Shown here piece after piece: positions 1-13,200 of a DNA stretch of 64,000 nt. The stretch is from the NCBI RefSeq assembly GCF_009870125.1, contig NC_046683.1, forward strand, positions 47,445,869-47,509,868. The letters run 5' to 3'. Position 1 is the stretch's first letter, and every line of letters begins with the position of its first letter. Origin of the DNA: Drosophila pseudoobscura. Lineage: Eukaryota; Arthropoda; Insecta; Diptera; Drosophilidae. Made by a program: the position numbers and the translations under genes. The notes under the pieces were generated by a model that saw nothing but the letters and a program-made list of their open reading frames with translations, was not told where the DNA came from and ran no database searches.

Positions 1-875
1 CACTAAAAAATCAATTAAGAAATCCCTCCGTCTATATGGATTTTGGTTGAGTTTCGGTTTTCGGTTTTGGATTGGGTTTTTGGTTTCGGTTCGGTGTCTT
101 TTGGTACTTTATGAAACGCAATAAAATTTGTTTGAAACACTCATTTAAAACGGCGTAACATGCAGGCGAGATCGTGAATATTCATAAGATCGATCGCGCA
201 GATGGGTCTATAAATTTCACATTTTGGGGGTAGACCTGGGCCTGGGGACTTGAAGCAGTTGCCGTCGCACCAGCAACAATACACGGACAACAACAATTAG
301 CATAACATTTTTAAATTTATGGTTCAATTCTGGAAAAAGAGCAAAAACAACACCACAATACAAATACGTACAAAACAACAACAAAAACCAAGAAAAAAAC
401 AGACACAAATAAGCGAACGAAACTCGTCTGTGATAAGATTTCCGATGCGATGCTGTTATTGGCCTGGTCTTTTGTGGCTATTGAGATTTTTTAAATATAC
501 ATAAGTTAAATGCTGCAGCCGAGAAATAAAACAGAAGCCGCCGGGACATTTGCCAGATTTATTGAACGATTTCATTTGAAGGCACAACAAAAGAAGAAAC
601 AGTCCGACGGGGCGCTACGGTTTCGCATAGAGAGTGTATCAGAGATCAGAGATCGTACTACGGAATCTAATCCGATTCCATCCCGTCCCATCCGATCCCG
701 TCCGACCCGATCCGATCCGGTTCTGTGCGTGGTGCGGTGTCTGATCAAAAAGCCGGGACAATTTGCATAGAACAGATGAAGATCGATATGCATTGTACTC
801 GTAGTATGTAGTATGGCTAGAAGTTCTAACTAATAATCGAATAACACCATTTTTTCCGGCTCTCTTCTTTTTCAG
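1..875 (+). other. Awh: Awh intron upstream of the first visible coding exon
   Basis: No coding exon is seen here. The segment ends in a pyrimidine-rich tract and AG at 874-875, which fits a splice acceptor. The D. melanogaster protein has two residues (Met-Lys) before the sequence encoded from 876, and no in-frame ATG with a usable donor was found, so the first coding exon probably lies left of the window. The stretch contains AT-rich sequence and, at about 675-720, a GATCC/GTCC-type simple repeat. Confidence 0.6.
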
Positions 876-3629
876 ACTGAGCTGCGTTCCTGCGCAGCGT
901 GTGGCGAACCAATCTCGGATCGATTCTTTCTCGAGGTTGGCGGCTGCTCGTGGCACGCCCATTGCCTGAGATGCTGCATGTGCATGTGCCCCTTGGACCG
1001 CCAGCAGTCGTGCTTCATCCGGGAAAGGCAGGTCTACTGCAAGGCCGACTACAGCAAGTGAGTTTACCATCTACTACGAGTATGTGGATGCCACATCTGT
1101 TCCTCAATGAACTTTCCCTGCTTTTTTTTGGTATGCGAGGGTTTTGTTTTGGGAAATTCCAATTGATTTGCCATCTCGTATTGTGAGTGTGTGTGTGTGC
1201 ACAAGTGTTTTCCAAATAGTTTTCCCACACATCTTTTTCAGAGTTCCAAAGATAATTGTAACAATTCGACAACGTTTGCGACTTAATCCATAAAGTCAAC
1301 AACGACAAAGATGCAGCAGCAGCAGCAGCAGCCAAAATGAAAACTTTTCCAGCAGTATGCAACTTGCAAGCAAAAGTATCTTACGGATACATCCATACAC
1401 AGAAAGATACAGCCAGAGAAAGATAGGAATGGGAGGCACAGAAAGAGAGTCGTAGGAAAACGGTGTCGACGTCGAACCAAATGAAAATAAACAAACAGAC
1501 GCGCCGTGAGATGCTGTAAAAATATTTATTTTTCAAGTTAAGAATTTTAAGTGTGCATTGCCCGATGGAGACATCATCCAACAGGGCTCCAGCTCCAGCT
1601 CCATCTCCAGCTCCAAACCCAACTCAAAGCCAGGTCCAGGTCCACAAACTCACGTCCGAGTCATGCTCCATACACATACCCCATACATTGTTGGGGGCTG
1701 TTGTAAAAATAAGCTTAAAGGCTAACAATAAGCTACCAAAAGTTGCCAACTCATTTGGAAAAACGCTGGAGAGAGCGAGAGCGAGAGAGTGAGAGCAGAG
1801 GCAGACCCGACCACTACTTCCGCTTGGAAAATCAATCCAATATTCCAAGGAATACTCGTACGATGTACATATGTACATACATATGTATATAGGCTATGGG
1901 CTATAGCAAAACTGATTACAATATCCGCTCTCGCTTTTTTTTAATTGCAGAAATTTTGGCGCCAAATGCTCGAAATGCTGTCGCGGCATCTCCGCCTCGG
2001 ACTGGGTGAGACGTGCCAGGGATTTGGTCTTTCATCTGGCCTGCTTTGCCTGCGATCAGTGCGGACGCCAGTTGTCCACCGGGGAACAGTTTGCCCTCAT
2101 GGATGACCGGGTGCTTTGCAAGGCTCATTATCTGGAAACGGTCGAGGGTGGCACCACCTCAAGTGACGGTAAGCGAATTGAAAATCAGAAACAAAATGAA
2201 ACCAGACCAAACCAAACCAAACAGAACTCTTAAAGAGCATAAAACATCAACGAAAAAACAAGTCGAAAACATGATGCACGCTTCAGTGGCCGAATCGGTT
2301 GCCAATTTGGAACGCTTCACTGTTTTAAATACAGTGAAAACAGAGAAACAGAGGAAGAACTTAGCGCCAGTCGGTCGCCAGACCAGTAGCAAGACCAAGA
2401 CCAAAACCAAGACCAAGACCAGACCTGGACCGACCTTCTTCCCTGATGAAATCGTGTCACACTCGTAAAACACAAACTCTTCATCTCAGGTCTCAGGTCT
2501 CAGGTCAGGTCTGACTCTGGCTCTGGCTCTGGCTCTGAGGCGACGTGATCGGCTTGAGAATGTCGTTCCCCCCTCCCCCACTCAATACTCTCTTCACGGA
2601 GAGACCACCAAGATGGTCCGTCTGTAAAGTACTATAAACTATAAACACTTTTTGACATTTTCAATTTGGTTGGATGTCAAAATGCTTTTAGACCCTAAGT
2701 CCAGTGGCAATAAGTCGTTTGCCCTACGATACCCATTTATGATTCTGTTTCTGAGTCTGATTCTGATTCGTATTCTCATTCGAATTCTCATTTTTTCTTT
2801 ACTCTTTTTCTTGCAGAAGGCTGTGACGGTGATGGCTATCACAAGAGTAAAACGAAACGTGTGCGCACCACCTTCACCGAGGAGCAATTGCAAGTGCTGC
2901 AGGCCAACTTCCAGATTGACAGTAATCCGGATGGCCAGGATTTGGAGCGCATTGCATCGGTGACCGGTCTGAGCAAGCGTGTGACGCAAGTGTGGTTCCA
3001 GAATTCGCGTGCGCGTCAGAAAAAACACATACATGCTGGTAAGAATAAAAGTAAGTAGTGGATTAGTGCAGCATGCTCTCCCCCTAGACCCCTAGACCCC
3101 CAACCCACACCCCTCCAAGCGACCATAGTAGTACTAGAAACCACCATCCTGTATCCTGTATCCCGTCCTGTATCCCGTACAGTAGCACACATATCTAAGA
3201 GAGACAGACACTTGAAGTACAGACAAAATACACACATCCAAGAAAAGAGTATAAGATGCTAACACCAGTATTCACAATTTCTTCTGTTTTTTTTTCTCCT
3301 TTCAACAAACGATTTTTGATTGCAGTACGCGAACCGGAAGGAAGCTCATTTGCGCGTCATATTAACCTGCAGTTAACGTATTCATTTCAGAATAACGCAC
3401 AGAATCCAATGCATATGAACGGCTCTAAAGCGGGTCTATACCCGACGCACGGTAAGGCAGTAGTGGCAGTAGTTAACGATCTGAACTGGTTTCGATCATT
3501 TCCTTACCTTCCCAAAACTATTCGACACGTAAGAAGCCTTCCTAATCTTCCTAATATTTCTTTGTAGAATCCTCCATGGATGAGATGTCGCAGGACTCGA
3601 GTGTGCATTGCATGCCCAGCGAGGTGTGA
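876..3629 (+). CDS. Awh: Arrowhead LIM-homeodomain transcription factor (5' exon missing)
   Basis: This is a nuclear LIM-homeodomain transcription factor of the Lhx6/Lhx8 class; in flies arrowhead is needed for imaginal and histoblast cell formation and for neuronal identity. Five coding exons are visible: 876-1057, 1951-2168, 2817-3050, 3326-3451 and 3568-3629 (TGA). All junctions have GT/AG borders and keep frame. Exons 1 and 2 encode LIM domains with CAAC...HAHC...C and CSKC...HLAC...C zinc ligands. Exon 3 encodes the homeodomain (about residues 147-207) with the recognition-helix motif [11 protein letters not shown]. The tail ends HCMPSEV. The visible exons give 273 residues; with the missing Met-Lys the total is about 275, close to my memory of the fly protein. 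The four introns are 893, 648, 275 and 116 bp. No breaks were seen. The family call is secure; the exact orthologue rests on recalled sequence. Confidence 0.96.
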
Positions 3630-4450
3630 CTAGAGCAGTCCTCGCCAGCACGAGCCCATCGCTAGCGGGGGCACTCCTCCTCGAAGTATCTAAAGCATAC
3701 ACACCCCCTCAAAGCACACCATCGCAAACGAATGAAAACACTAAACGTCCTTTCCTAGTCAAAATTATATGTGAAGCTTGAATATGAAATGAAAAGATCC
3801 CAGCTAAACAAAAAACACGATACCATAGCGCATTCCCAGTTAGGCTTTGAGCATCCATTCAGCATCGAACCAGCAATCTCATGAGAACCCACACAACAAA
3901 CCAACAAACAAACAAGCAAACAAACAGAAAGACAAACAAACAAACAAACAAGCATTCCTGCATTGTAGTGTAAGAAGCTGCAGTTTAGTTAATTTAATTT
4001 AAATGAAATTTAAATTTAATTTAGTTTAATATTCGATAGTCGCTAAGTGTTTCGCCCCTCGTAAATGGATCTACATATAATATTTTTTTTTTAGATTGTA
4101 AGATTGATATCCTGCTTGCCAAGGCTCCTGTAAAATATATTTTTTTTTGTATGCCTATCCTATCAATATCGTATACCTACCATGAGAAACGTTGTTATTG
4201 TTTATTTTCTTGTTTTTTAAATGTATAAAAATCGATATAAATATATATAGATGTATCCTTTGTCGTAGCTGTCCAGGCATTTGTAAATAGTAATGATAGC
4301 CGCAATGGATACGAAATGAAAAGAAAAGAAAACTAAAACAAAAATATTAACATTTAGTTAACACAAATTATAAAGAAATACAATTAATGATGAACCGAAA
4401 TCAATTAAAAAGAAAGAATAGAAAGCAAAAAGCATTTTTTTAAAGAAACC
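3630..4450 (+). other. Awh: Awh 3' UTR (approximate end)
   Basis: AT-rich sequence follows the Awh stop codon. It contains a CAAA-rich stretch at about 3895-3953, several poly-T tracts, and an ATTAAA hexamer at 4404-4409 that could be the polyadenylation signal. No AATAAA was seen. The 3' end is therefore a guess. Confidence 0.5.
4282..4289 (+). promoter_or_regulatory. Pumilio-type element in Awh 3' UTR
   Basis: The sequence TGTAAATA matches the Pumilio recognition consensus UGUANAUA on the sense strand of the presumed Awh 3' UTR. An 8-mer can occur by chance in AT-rich DNA, so this is only a candidate post-transcriptional control site. Confidence 0.3.
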
Positions 4451-7374
4451 ATGATGTGATTTTTATATATGAAACTGGGATTGGTTGGCGATCAAGCACA
4501 AACAAAATTAAAAGATCGGTTGCATTCTGGGGTATGTTTCAGATAGAACATCTTTCACTTTCCCTAACTCTTTCCATAGAAATCGCCTGCTAATGCCTTA
4601 ATTTCTATCACTCCCATCAGCAGTATCATTTGCTAATGCTAATGCCGACCGATCTCTTTGGGCAACACTCGAAATCGATTTCCGGTGCAGCTCCATCATC
4701 AACCTGTACCCGTACCTGTACCTGTGCCCATTCACCGATGGATCAACTAAAGCATCTGCAGCAGACAGTGTGACGACGATCTTGGCCGTCATCCCATCTC
4801 CCATCTGCAGCACTTCGGACGATCGGACACTCATGTTGCCAGTCATGTGGTTGGATTCTAGTGTTGCACTTCAAGTTTGGGCGTTAAGTGCACAGAGAGG
4901 GACGAGTGCGAGTATTAATTGAATTATAAGCCTAGATTATGCAAAGATTTCCTGCCTGCACCATCAGCAGCAGCAGCAGCAGCTGTTCGGATAAAGCAAT
5001 TTGTGTGGAAGATCATCATGATGATCATGCTTATTGGGATCGAAGAAGATTGAGAGATTCGAAAAGGGGCATTCGATTGAGAATGTGAGAGGGCGGGTGG
5101 TGGTGGCCATGACTTGGACATTTGGAGAGGACAACAACAGGCAGCAGGCAGCAGGGTCTGGTCTGCAGGGGACTGCACTTGTTTGTAATTTCTGTTGTTG
5201 GTTTATAATTGTGCGATCGCATTGCAGACGGAGGAGGGCTTTCCACAGTACGTTACAAAAATATCAACAAATCGTCATCATTAATAATGATCACTCCGGG
5301 CTACAGACTTGAAAACACGGTTGCTATCAGTATTATACATATCGTATACGTTTTTTTTCGGGTTCGGGTTCGGGCTCCGGCTTCTCGGCTCCTCGATTCA
5401 TTTGTCAAATTTCACCGCGCCCCCAAGAGATCTCCCGAGAGACCGATAGAGAAAGAGAGAGAAACAGAGAGCGAGATCTAAGATCTTGAGATCTGTTGCC
5501 TGGTTGCTGTATCTGATGTTGTTGTTTTCGTTGTTATTTGAGCAAACATTCAACACTTGAAGCGAGAGATTTTCGTGGCAAGCAACGTACAACAACTCAA
5601 TTCCCAGTGGTGCCCCTGTTGCCTCTGTTGCCCTGCCCTGCCGTGCCCTCGATCTTGATCCCCATGATACGAGTACGAGATCCCATGCTCTTCTCTACGG
5701 CAATGAAATTATGAATGATGTGATACTTTTGCCATTGAGATGTTTTCACAGTCGCGAGCCTCATGACATGCCCCAGCCATATCTTATTTGCTATATCTAC
5801 ATCGCATTCAAGATTGGAAACTGGCAACTCGAGTTTTGGCCTGCCTGCTCCGCGGGCCTGCCTGTTCGGGCCCTCTCCTGGTACCTCGTCCGGTCGGCCT
5901 GTTGTGCTGTTGGTTCTGGTTGCTCTTGCTCTTGCTGTTGCTGTTGCTGGTGCTGCTGCCGTGTTTGTGTTATTTCTGCTGGAAATGAGCGATCGCGTGC
6001 AATAATTTGTAGACGACTTTGGTCTCGAGGCTGAAGCTGTTGCCTGTTGGTCTGTTGGACTGTTGGTCTGTTGGCCTGTTGCTGTCGCTGGTGCTGTTCC
6101 TGCACATGCTGCACATCATTTTTCAAAATCATTCAAACACTTGTTAAATATTTTCTTAACCGATTGATGATGATTGTGACTCGCCTCGCAGAGTGAGAGA
6201 TAGGGATAGAGAGAGAGAGACACAAGAGACAGAGTCCCCATCCTGCTACAAAATTATTTGTGTGTTTATCAATAGGCAGTGAAAAAGGTCTCAAGTTCCA
6301 GAACTTCGATCTCAGTCTCAGTGTCCATCAGAGGCATTGACTTATTACGATTTTGTTGGCCTTTTCACGTCCGCGCTTCACGCGCTGCCCTGGCCCGGCC
6401 TGGGCCGGCCTGGCATGGCCTGGCCCGCTGAAATTAATTGATATCTGTGGTATGCGCTTTGTTGGTCTCCGATCTTGGATCTTGGATCTTGGATATACAT
6501 ATGTATATCTTTGATGAACAGCGGCGGCGGCGGCGTCGGCCACTTTAAGCATTGATGATCGATTACAGAACGTGCCGGAGTTGGAGTCAAGAAACGGGGT
6601 CAAGTGTGAGGATTGCCTCTCGATGATTGGGTATGCAAATTTTTATACTCGTACCATATGCAACTGACAACACAACTCAACGCTCGTTTCATGCCGCATG
6701 CCGTATGCCGCATGCCCCCCATGCAATAAGCTTTGTAATTTCTGGCTATTGGCCCATCATCGCCAGGTCCATCTCCATCTCAATCTCTATCTCCATCTCC
6801 ATCTGCATCTGCATCATCAGCGTCGTCGTCATGGTCGTCATCGTCAGATCAGCCTTTGAGGAGGTCCCAAACAAAAGGTGGCCAGCCTTCTGCCAGGGCT
6901 TTCAACACTTTCTGAGGACCAACCTCAGCGCTGATGGGTCTCCGGGTCTGCTCCGGCTGTGTGCGTGCCGTGTGACTCATGCCGCTTGGCATTTTAATTG
7001 ATTTTGGGGGGGCGCAAAAAGCTCGGTGCCAAAATCCTCACCACATGACTCGCGCTGGCACACGTTCTATTTCTGCCAGTCAGAGGCGTCTCACTCGAGG
7101 GGCACAGCGCACAAGGCACAAGGCACACTCCATAAGGTAACCCAAAGTTATGCTCAGCCTGAGATACAGATACATTCTTGGGTAAGCGGAGCCCTCTCTG
7201 GGAAGGCCCCTGTCTCCTGCCTGTCAGGCACGTACACAGAGAGCCGTGCTACACCTAGGCAGGGGATCGGACATTTATCATGCTGCAGTGCCCCGCAGAT
7301 TCCGATTCCCATTCCGACTGCCTGCCTGCGTAGGCGTTGGCCGGTGGTCAACTGTCCAGCTTCCTCACTCTCTT

Positions 7375-9565
7375 CATCAGCAGCAGCAGAAGCTGAAGCA
7401 GCAGCAGCAGCAGTGCTCTGTGTGCCATCATTGGGCGTTGGAGCACGTAAAAATGTAACACCAAATGGAGGGCTGGGGGCTAGGGAAGAGGTATTCGAGG
7501 CATCGACAACTTACGCACATCAGTGCTGAGGGTTTTGTTAATTTATAGCCAAAAAGAGCTGACGGAGAATGGCCAGAAAAACGCTAAGCTGAGGCTGAGC
7601 TTTGGGAAGAATACGGTGATATAAAAAGATCCTTTGGCAGATGGTCTCATACGATAACAATCTATGTTTCTTTTCTCATAGAAATCCGCCGAAGAGGGCT
7701 GTCCCTGTAGGTGCTATCTCCTTTCCTATAACAGCTTTATTTATTCAACTTTATCTTTCAACATTTTCGGTAACAGCACTGATACGCACACTGGGGCTTC
7801 TGTTCAATCCTCTGGGCCATGGCCATGGGCCAAGTCCAATTTCCATTGCAGAATCCCTTGCCCTTTGCCTCAGAGTTTGCTTAACAGTACGCGGCAGCGT
7901 CCAGGACACCCAGCTGTGGTCGCACAGGCCAACAAGCCAGGCGGTGGCTGCCACAACCGCTGATGCTGCTGCTTGTGCTTCTGCTGCTGCTGCAACACAA
8001 ACAGCACAAGACAAGACCAACAGAAACAACATGGACATGGACGACAACGGCGACTCCTCCGACTACGAGTATGACGACAACTTTGGCAGTACACCTCAAT
8101 GTTTGTGCAGGCAACATTCGCATGCAAGTCAGCAAAGTTTGCATTGACACGCAGCAGCAGCAGCAGCAGTGGATACAGTGGAAGCAGTGGCAGTGGCAGA
8201 CGCAGCAGCAGCATTTGCATAAAGGTGGAGGGGATCGGTGGACAGTGGGGGTCGGGGGGAGGCGGGGATTGTGGGCTGCTCTGCTGGTGTCATGGTGCCG
8301 AAAAAAAAACCAGACAAACGCCAAGTGCACAGCAGGGCAAACGAGGAAGCAGCAACCTGGAGACAGAAGCCAGAAGCCAGGAGAGCAGAGCTCACCCGTT
8401 GTCCATGATGAAGATGGACGTGTTGCTGGTGGCTTCCCATCACCATCACCATCGCCAGGAGGGGCAACAGCAACAGCAACAGCAGCAACAACAACATCCC
8501 CATTAGGCCGCACATAAACTGCATGCAATGAAATTCACTCCTGTGGCGTGGCCATGTTGCTACCGCGCTGCAGTTGCAGTTGCAGTTTCTTCTGGGGCGC
8601 TGCTGCTGCTGCTGCTGCTGCTTCTGCTGCTTCTGCCGCTGACTGCCGCTGTCTGACTTATGGCAATTGCCAATGCAACATTTGTTGCCGGCGGGACGGG
8701 GACTGGTCTGTTTGCTGTTGTTTTGTGCCACTAAAGATGGGGGCGTGACCAGACTAGCAGAACCCTAAAGGCTTCAAAGAGTAAACGGAAGGGCTTAAGA
8801 GGGCCCTTCAGTCTGGAATGATTGGCGTATCTTTCATGTCAATGTTCCTACCTATAGCTTTCACTGCCTTAAATGTTGCTGTTGATTATGATTGATTTGA
8901 GATGGAAGCGTGGCAAAAGTCTAGTCTGGGCCAGTCCGAAAAAACGCATAAAAATCACTTTCTTCGAGAGCTTTTATGATTTCCTCCTCGTGTCACGCTG
9001 CAATCACCAACTGCTGCCACTGATGTTGCTGTTGTTTTGGCTTGTTGGATGGCAATTTTTTTATTTTACTTACTCATACCCCCCGCAAACATTTGTTTCA
9101 ACACGTACGCGCAAATGAGTTTACAAGGTGCGATATTCATGTTGCTCTGGCTCTGGCTCTGGCCCCAGTCTCTGGATCGGATCGGATCGGATCGCCTCTA
9201 CGGATCGGATCGGTGGATGTTGCTGTTGCTGCTGCAGGCTGTTGCTGCTTGTCAATATTTACTATGCGCCCCAGTCGGGAAGCAACATGTTGCAGGGGTA
9301 CGCAAAAAGTTGGCTAATCGTATATTTGCCATTTTATATATATTAATAGCTGAGCGACAGGCGAATGTTTGTGTGCCGCCTCGTGTGTTGCCACATTTCT
9401 CATTCTTATGGTGGTGGTGCTGCTGCTGCTGCTGCCTCTTCTCTCTGTTCTGCAAAAGCAACAGAAACAGCAGCTGCTGCTGTTGCCGCTTTTAGTATAA
9501 TTTTAATTAACGCATTCGATGATGTTGCTGTTGTTGTCGCCTCCTGCTGCTGCTGCTGCTGCTGG
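7375..9565. repeat. Cluster of CAG/CTG triplet runs in non-coding DNA
   Basis: Short, mostly interrupted runs of CAG or CTG occur at about 7376-7413, 8153-8168, 8460-8495, 8600-8625, 9417-9436 and 9547-9562. They switch strand from one cluster to the next, so they cannot belong to one polyglutamine gene. They create many open but meaningless reading frames rich in Q, A, L or C. Confidence 0.75.
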
Positions 9566-9823
9566 TGCTGCATCGACCACTGCCGTTGTCGTCTTTTGGC
9601 CAACATGCTAAAAGGTGTTAATTGGCGAAATTTCCATGTAGAGCTCAGCCAAAAGCAGACAGAGTTCTGCTGCAGCAGAAACAGCAGTCCCAACCATCGA
9701 GTATTGTCAACAAGATTTGCTTTATTAGCCACTTTCGGGTGGCTGCAGCATATCCACCGCAACAACATTGGTTTTGTCTTCGAGGTTTTGCCTCACTTTC
9801 CGAATTAATGAGGAAGGCACCAA

Positions 9824-9826
<3 letters not shown>

Positions 9827-9861
<35 letters not shown>
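9827..9861. repeat. AG dinucleotide microsatellite
   Basis: A nearly perfect (AG)17 run. GAGA-type repeats are bound by GAF/Trl in flies, but nothing nearby identifies a promoter. Confidence 0.9.
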
Positions 9862-9863
<2 letters not shown>

Positions 9864-10195
9864 CGTGCTACTCCCCTGGAAATCTGCATTCTGGTACTCT
9901 ACCTTTGAGCTACTGATGAGTAAATATTTTCATGGTTTAATTTCATAAATTATGACAATTTTCAACTCATGAGATGCCGACATACCCGTTCATATTGAAA
10001 TCCCTAAGTTATCGCGTCCAAGGGGCTATGGCTATCCTTTCGAGGCACCGAGTGAATTATGATCGCCACAGCAAATCAACTTAAAGTGCGCACAGTCCTC
10101 CAGAGGAGGAGACAGTGAGACAGGATACCGAAAAGCTCCTAAATTTTACTTAAGAACGTTCTGAACGTTTCTGCCCCATCAATGGGGCAGCTGAC

Positions 10196-10256
10196 ATACA
10201 CACACACGCGCACTCCACACACGCGCACTCCACACACCACACACCACACACAGATG
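10196..10256. repeat. CA-rich microsatellite
   Basis: Interrupted CACA/CACG repeats, including two copies of the unit CACACGCGCACTC followed by three copies of ACACCAC. Confidence 0.8.
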
Positions 10257-13200
10257 TTCACATGCACACAATAGCACACAGAGTCTATATGCTGCTGATT
10301 CTTTTCCTGAAGATGATGATGACTATAATGATGATCATCATTAACACCTTTCTGCCGCACAGAGAGCCGTGCCCCACCACCACCACCGCTCTGTGGAGCA
10401 CAATACGTCTCAACAACAAGCTGGCCAAAATGGGCGAAAAAAAACCAGAGAGAGAATCGCTGGAATAAGTAAGGAAAATATAAGAAAATAATTCAAAATG
10501 AAATTTGCTTTATGATGCGCAACCGCGCGACGTTCCTACGCACAGTGGGTTGAGATATGGTGAACATTGGAAACCCCTTTCAAAAGGGGATACCTACAGG
10601 AACGAATTGGACTCTTCAGAGGAGTGTTAGTACCAGTGCATCTGATTTTCCAATGATGTGAAGAAATTCCCAAACCCTCTTTGGGTTGAAAGGTTCAGAA
10701 ACTCTAAAATTTCTTCCTTTAGAGTTGGAAATGTAAAAATCTTGTATGGAACTAAAACTATAGGATTTGGGACGGGCTGGAATAAATTAAAGATAAGATT
10801 GAGAGGAGTATTTTGGTTATAACATATTTCCTTTATTTACTTGTTGGAATCTTAAGAAATCTTCTCTTCGAGTATCGAATATACAAGGAACTTTTTTACT
10901 TTTTTACTACTTTTATTTTGTTCAACATTCCTCTACAGCATTTTTCAATCATATTTTGAACCACTATTCTGGGGAGTATCTGCGTTGATATGAAATATGT
11001 GTCGGGCGGGCAGGCAGCGGAGATTTATCGAGCGCGAAATGTAATACGCGAGCAACGTCCACCGTTGGAAGCTCCAGATCGAGATGGAGATGAAGCTGGA
11101 CCTGAAGCTGCTGGGGGGTAAGGAGGGAATCACAATCGGAATCGGAATCGGAGCTGGAGTCCAGAGCAGAGTAGGAGATCAGCGGCCACCGTTTTGAATT
11201 GGCTTAAGCGACGCCGCCGCCTTCGACGACGACGACGACGACAACGACGGCGATGGCGACGGACGACAACAACAAGAGGCATCAAGTGGGGCAAGTGGGG
11301 GCAAGAGCAACTGGATGCTCGATTCGGTTCGCTTATAAACTGCATCCTGCTGCGAACCGCGTCTCAAACGGTTGCCGTTGTTGCCCCCGTGTGTGTGTGT
11401 GAGGAGGGGCAGGCACTGGGGATGGGGATGGGGACAGGGACAGCGACAACGACTGGACATTAACTAATGCATGCATTTATTTTTGTTATTTGTTGGGGCA
11501 GATCCCTCTGAGAAGAGCAGGGAAGAGGGCACAAAGAGAGACGCATATGGTGGGGCAAGATATGGAGGATCTGCTCCAATAACTCATGGTGACACTATTA
11601 AAGCGACGATTTGTAGCCGAGCATAAAATAAATGCGGATTAGACTTTATAAAGGACAAAATGCTCGTGTCTGCGATTTATGGGCGCATTGGCTCACGGGG
11701 CGTGGCCCGTGGCCCGTCTCCCATCTGTCGTCGCACGGGGCAAAGAGTTGGCTCGAAATGGGTTTCCTATGTGGCACGAATGTTATCAAAATCAGTTGGG
11801 TAAATACAACCGAAACTCGTCTCGCAAAAATAACAAACGTGACAAATTTCTGTGAATTCAACTGTGAAAAAATTGCTAGAAAGTACAACAAGTACAACAG
11901 ATCCAACAACCATACCGTGATGATGACGATGATGGCAGCGAGGAGGAAGCATAACAAAAACTTTGTTGCAACAAAAACTTTACACAACTTTGCAGAAACA
12001 CAGAGAGAGACTGTAGGGGGGAGGGAGGAGGGGAAACAACTAAACAGTCGCTTAGTTTTTGGCAGCCATGAGGCAACTTTGTCTATGGCTGAAAGTGGGT
12101 GCACGAGTGGGTGTTTTGGGCTGCAAGAGTGGGTGGTTGCAAGTCCTCTCTATTTGCCAAGTAAACAAAAGTTTTTCGGCGCAAAAAAACAACTCAAAGA
12201 TGAAACTCAGTAGCAGCAGCAGGAGCCCGCATCTAAAATCTAAAATTGTAACGAAAACAGCCCAAGAAAATACCCAAAGAATAGAAATGAGCCGCTGACA
12301 AGAGAGGCATGCGGGATGAGGATGAGCCATGAGCCACGAGGCATGAGGCATGAGGCAGCTGCCAGCGAAATCCTAAACTGTTGTCAGAGTCGACTCGAGT
12401 CGAAAGCGGAAGAAGAATCCAATCCCTTCAACCAGTTCATTGTTTGAACGCGTAGAACGCGCGAAATTTCTCAAGTTCCCGGGAAACTTGTCACCAAAAG
12501 TTGAGCAAAGATCCTGAAAGGAGGTGAGAAGATTGTGGGATGGCAAAGGGGTTTCTAAGAGTGTTGTATGAGAAGGTATCTGAGGTGAGATCTTGAGAGC
12601 ATTAGTACGTTGGGTACGAAAACATGAAGATAATACTCGTATTTGAGCAATGTCTAGAGGAAATACTTATAATTCCTGACATTTCTCATGAGGTTTAAGA
12701 CTTACCTTAACCGAATAATCCCTCTAAGGCCTCTACACAGAATTGCTTGGAAGAATAGACATTTACTGAAACTTTTAGAAGTAAGCTTCATTTGGAACAA
12801 AGACAATTCTATGGGTCTACCTTCCTACATTAAAATCTACGAAAACCGAATAATCTTTGATGTATTCCTACCCAACCATCCACTCGGAGAGTTTCCTAAG
12901 AAAAATAGATAAAAAGTTGTTAAACAATATCGCAGATAATAAAGTTGTTACGCCCACAGCCACAGCCACCCCCACCCACAACGTTTGACTCCCGTAACCT
13001 TACGCACCAACGCAAGGCATCGGAAAAAAAGGACCTTACCCCTAGGGCTATACGGCGGCGCTGGCAAGTCATTAATGAGGGTCAAAGTGCGTGTAAATGC
13101 AATGCAAATGTATGTTAAAGTGATTAGCAGCCTTCAAAGAGAGAAACATCCAGAGAAACAGAGCAACAGAGCCATAGAGAAAGAGGGAGTTTGAAGCGTG

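Noticed and set aside
7881-8731. Overlapping open frames of 184-215 codons on both strands
   Set aside because: Caused by CAG/CTG and CCATCA simple repeats that are open in all frames; no conserved motif.
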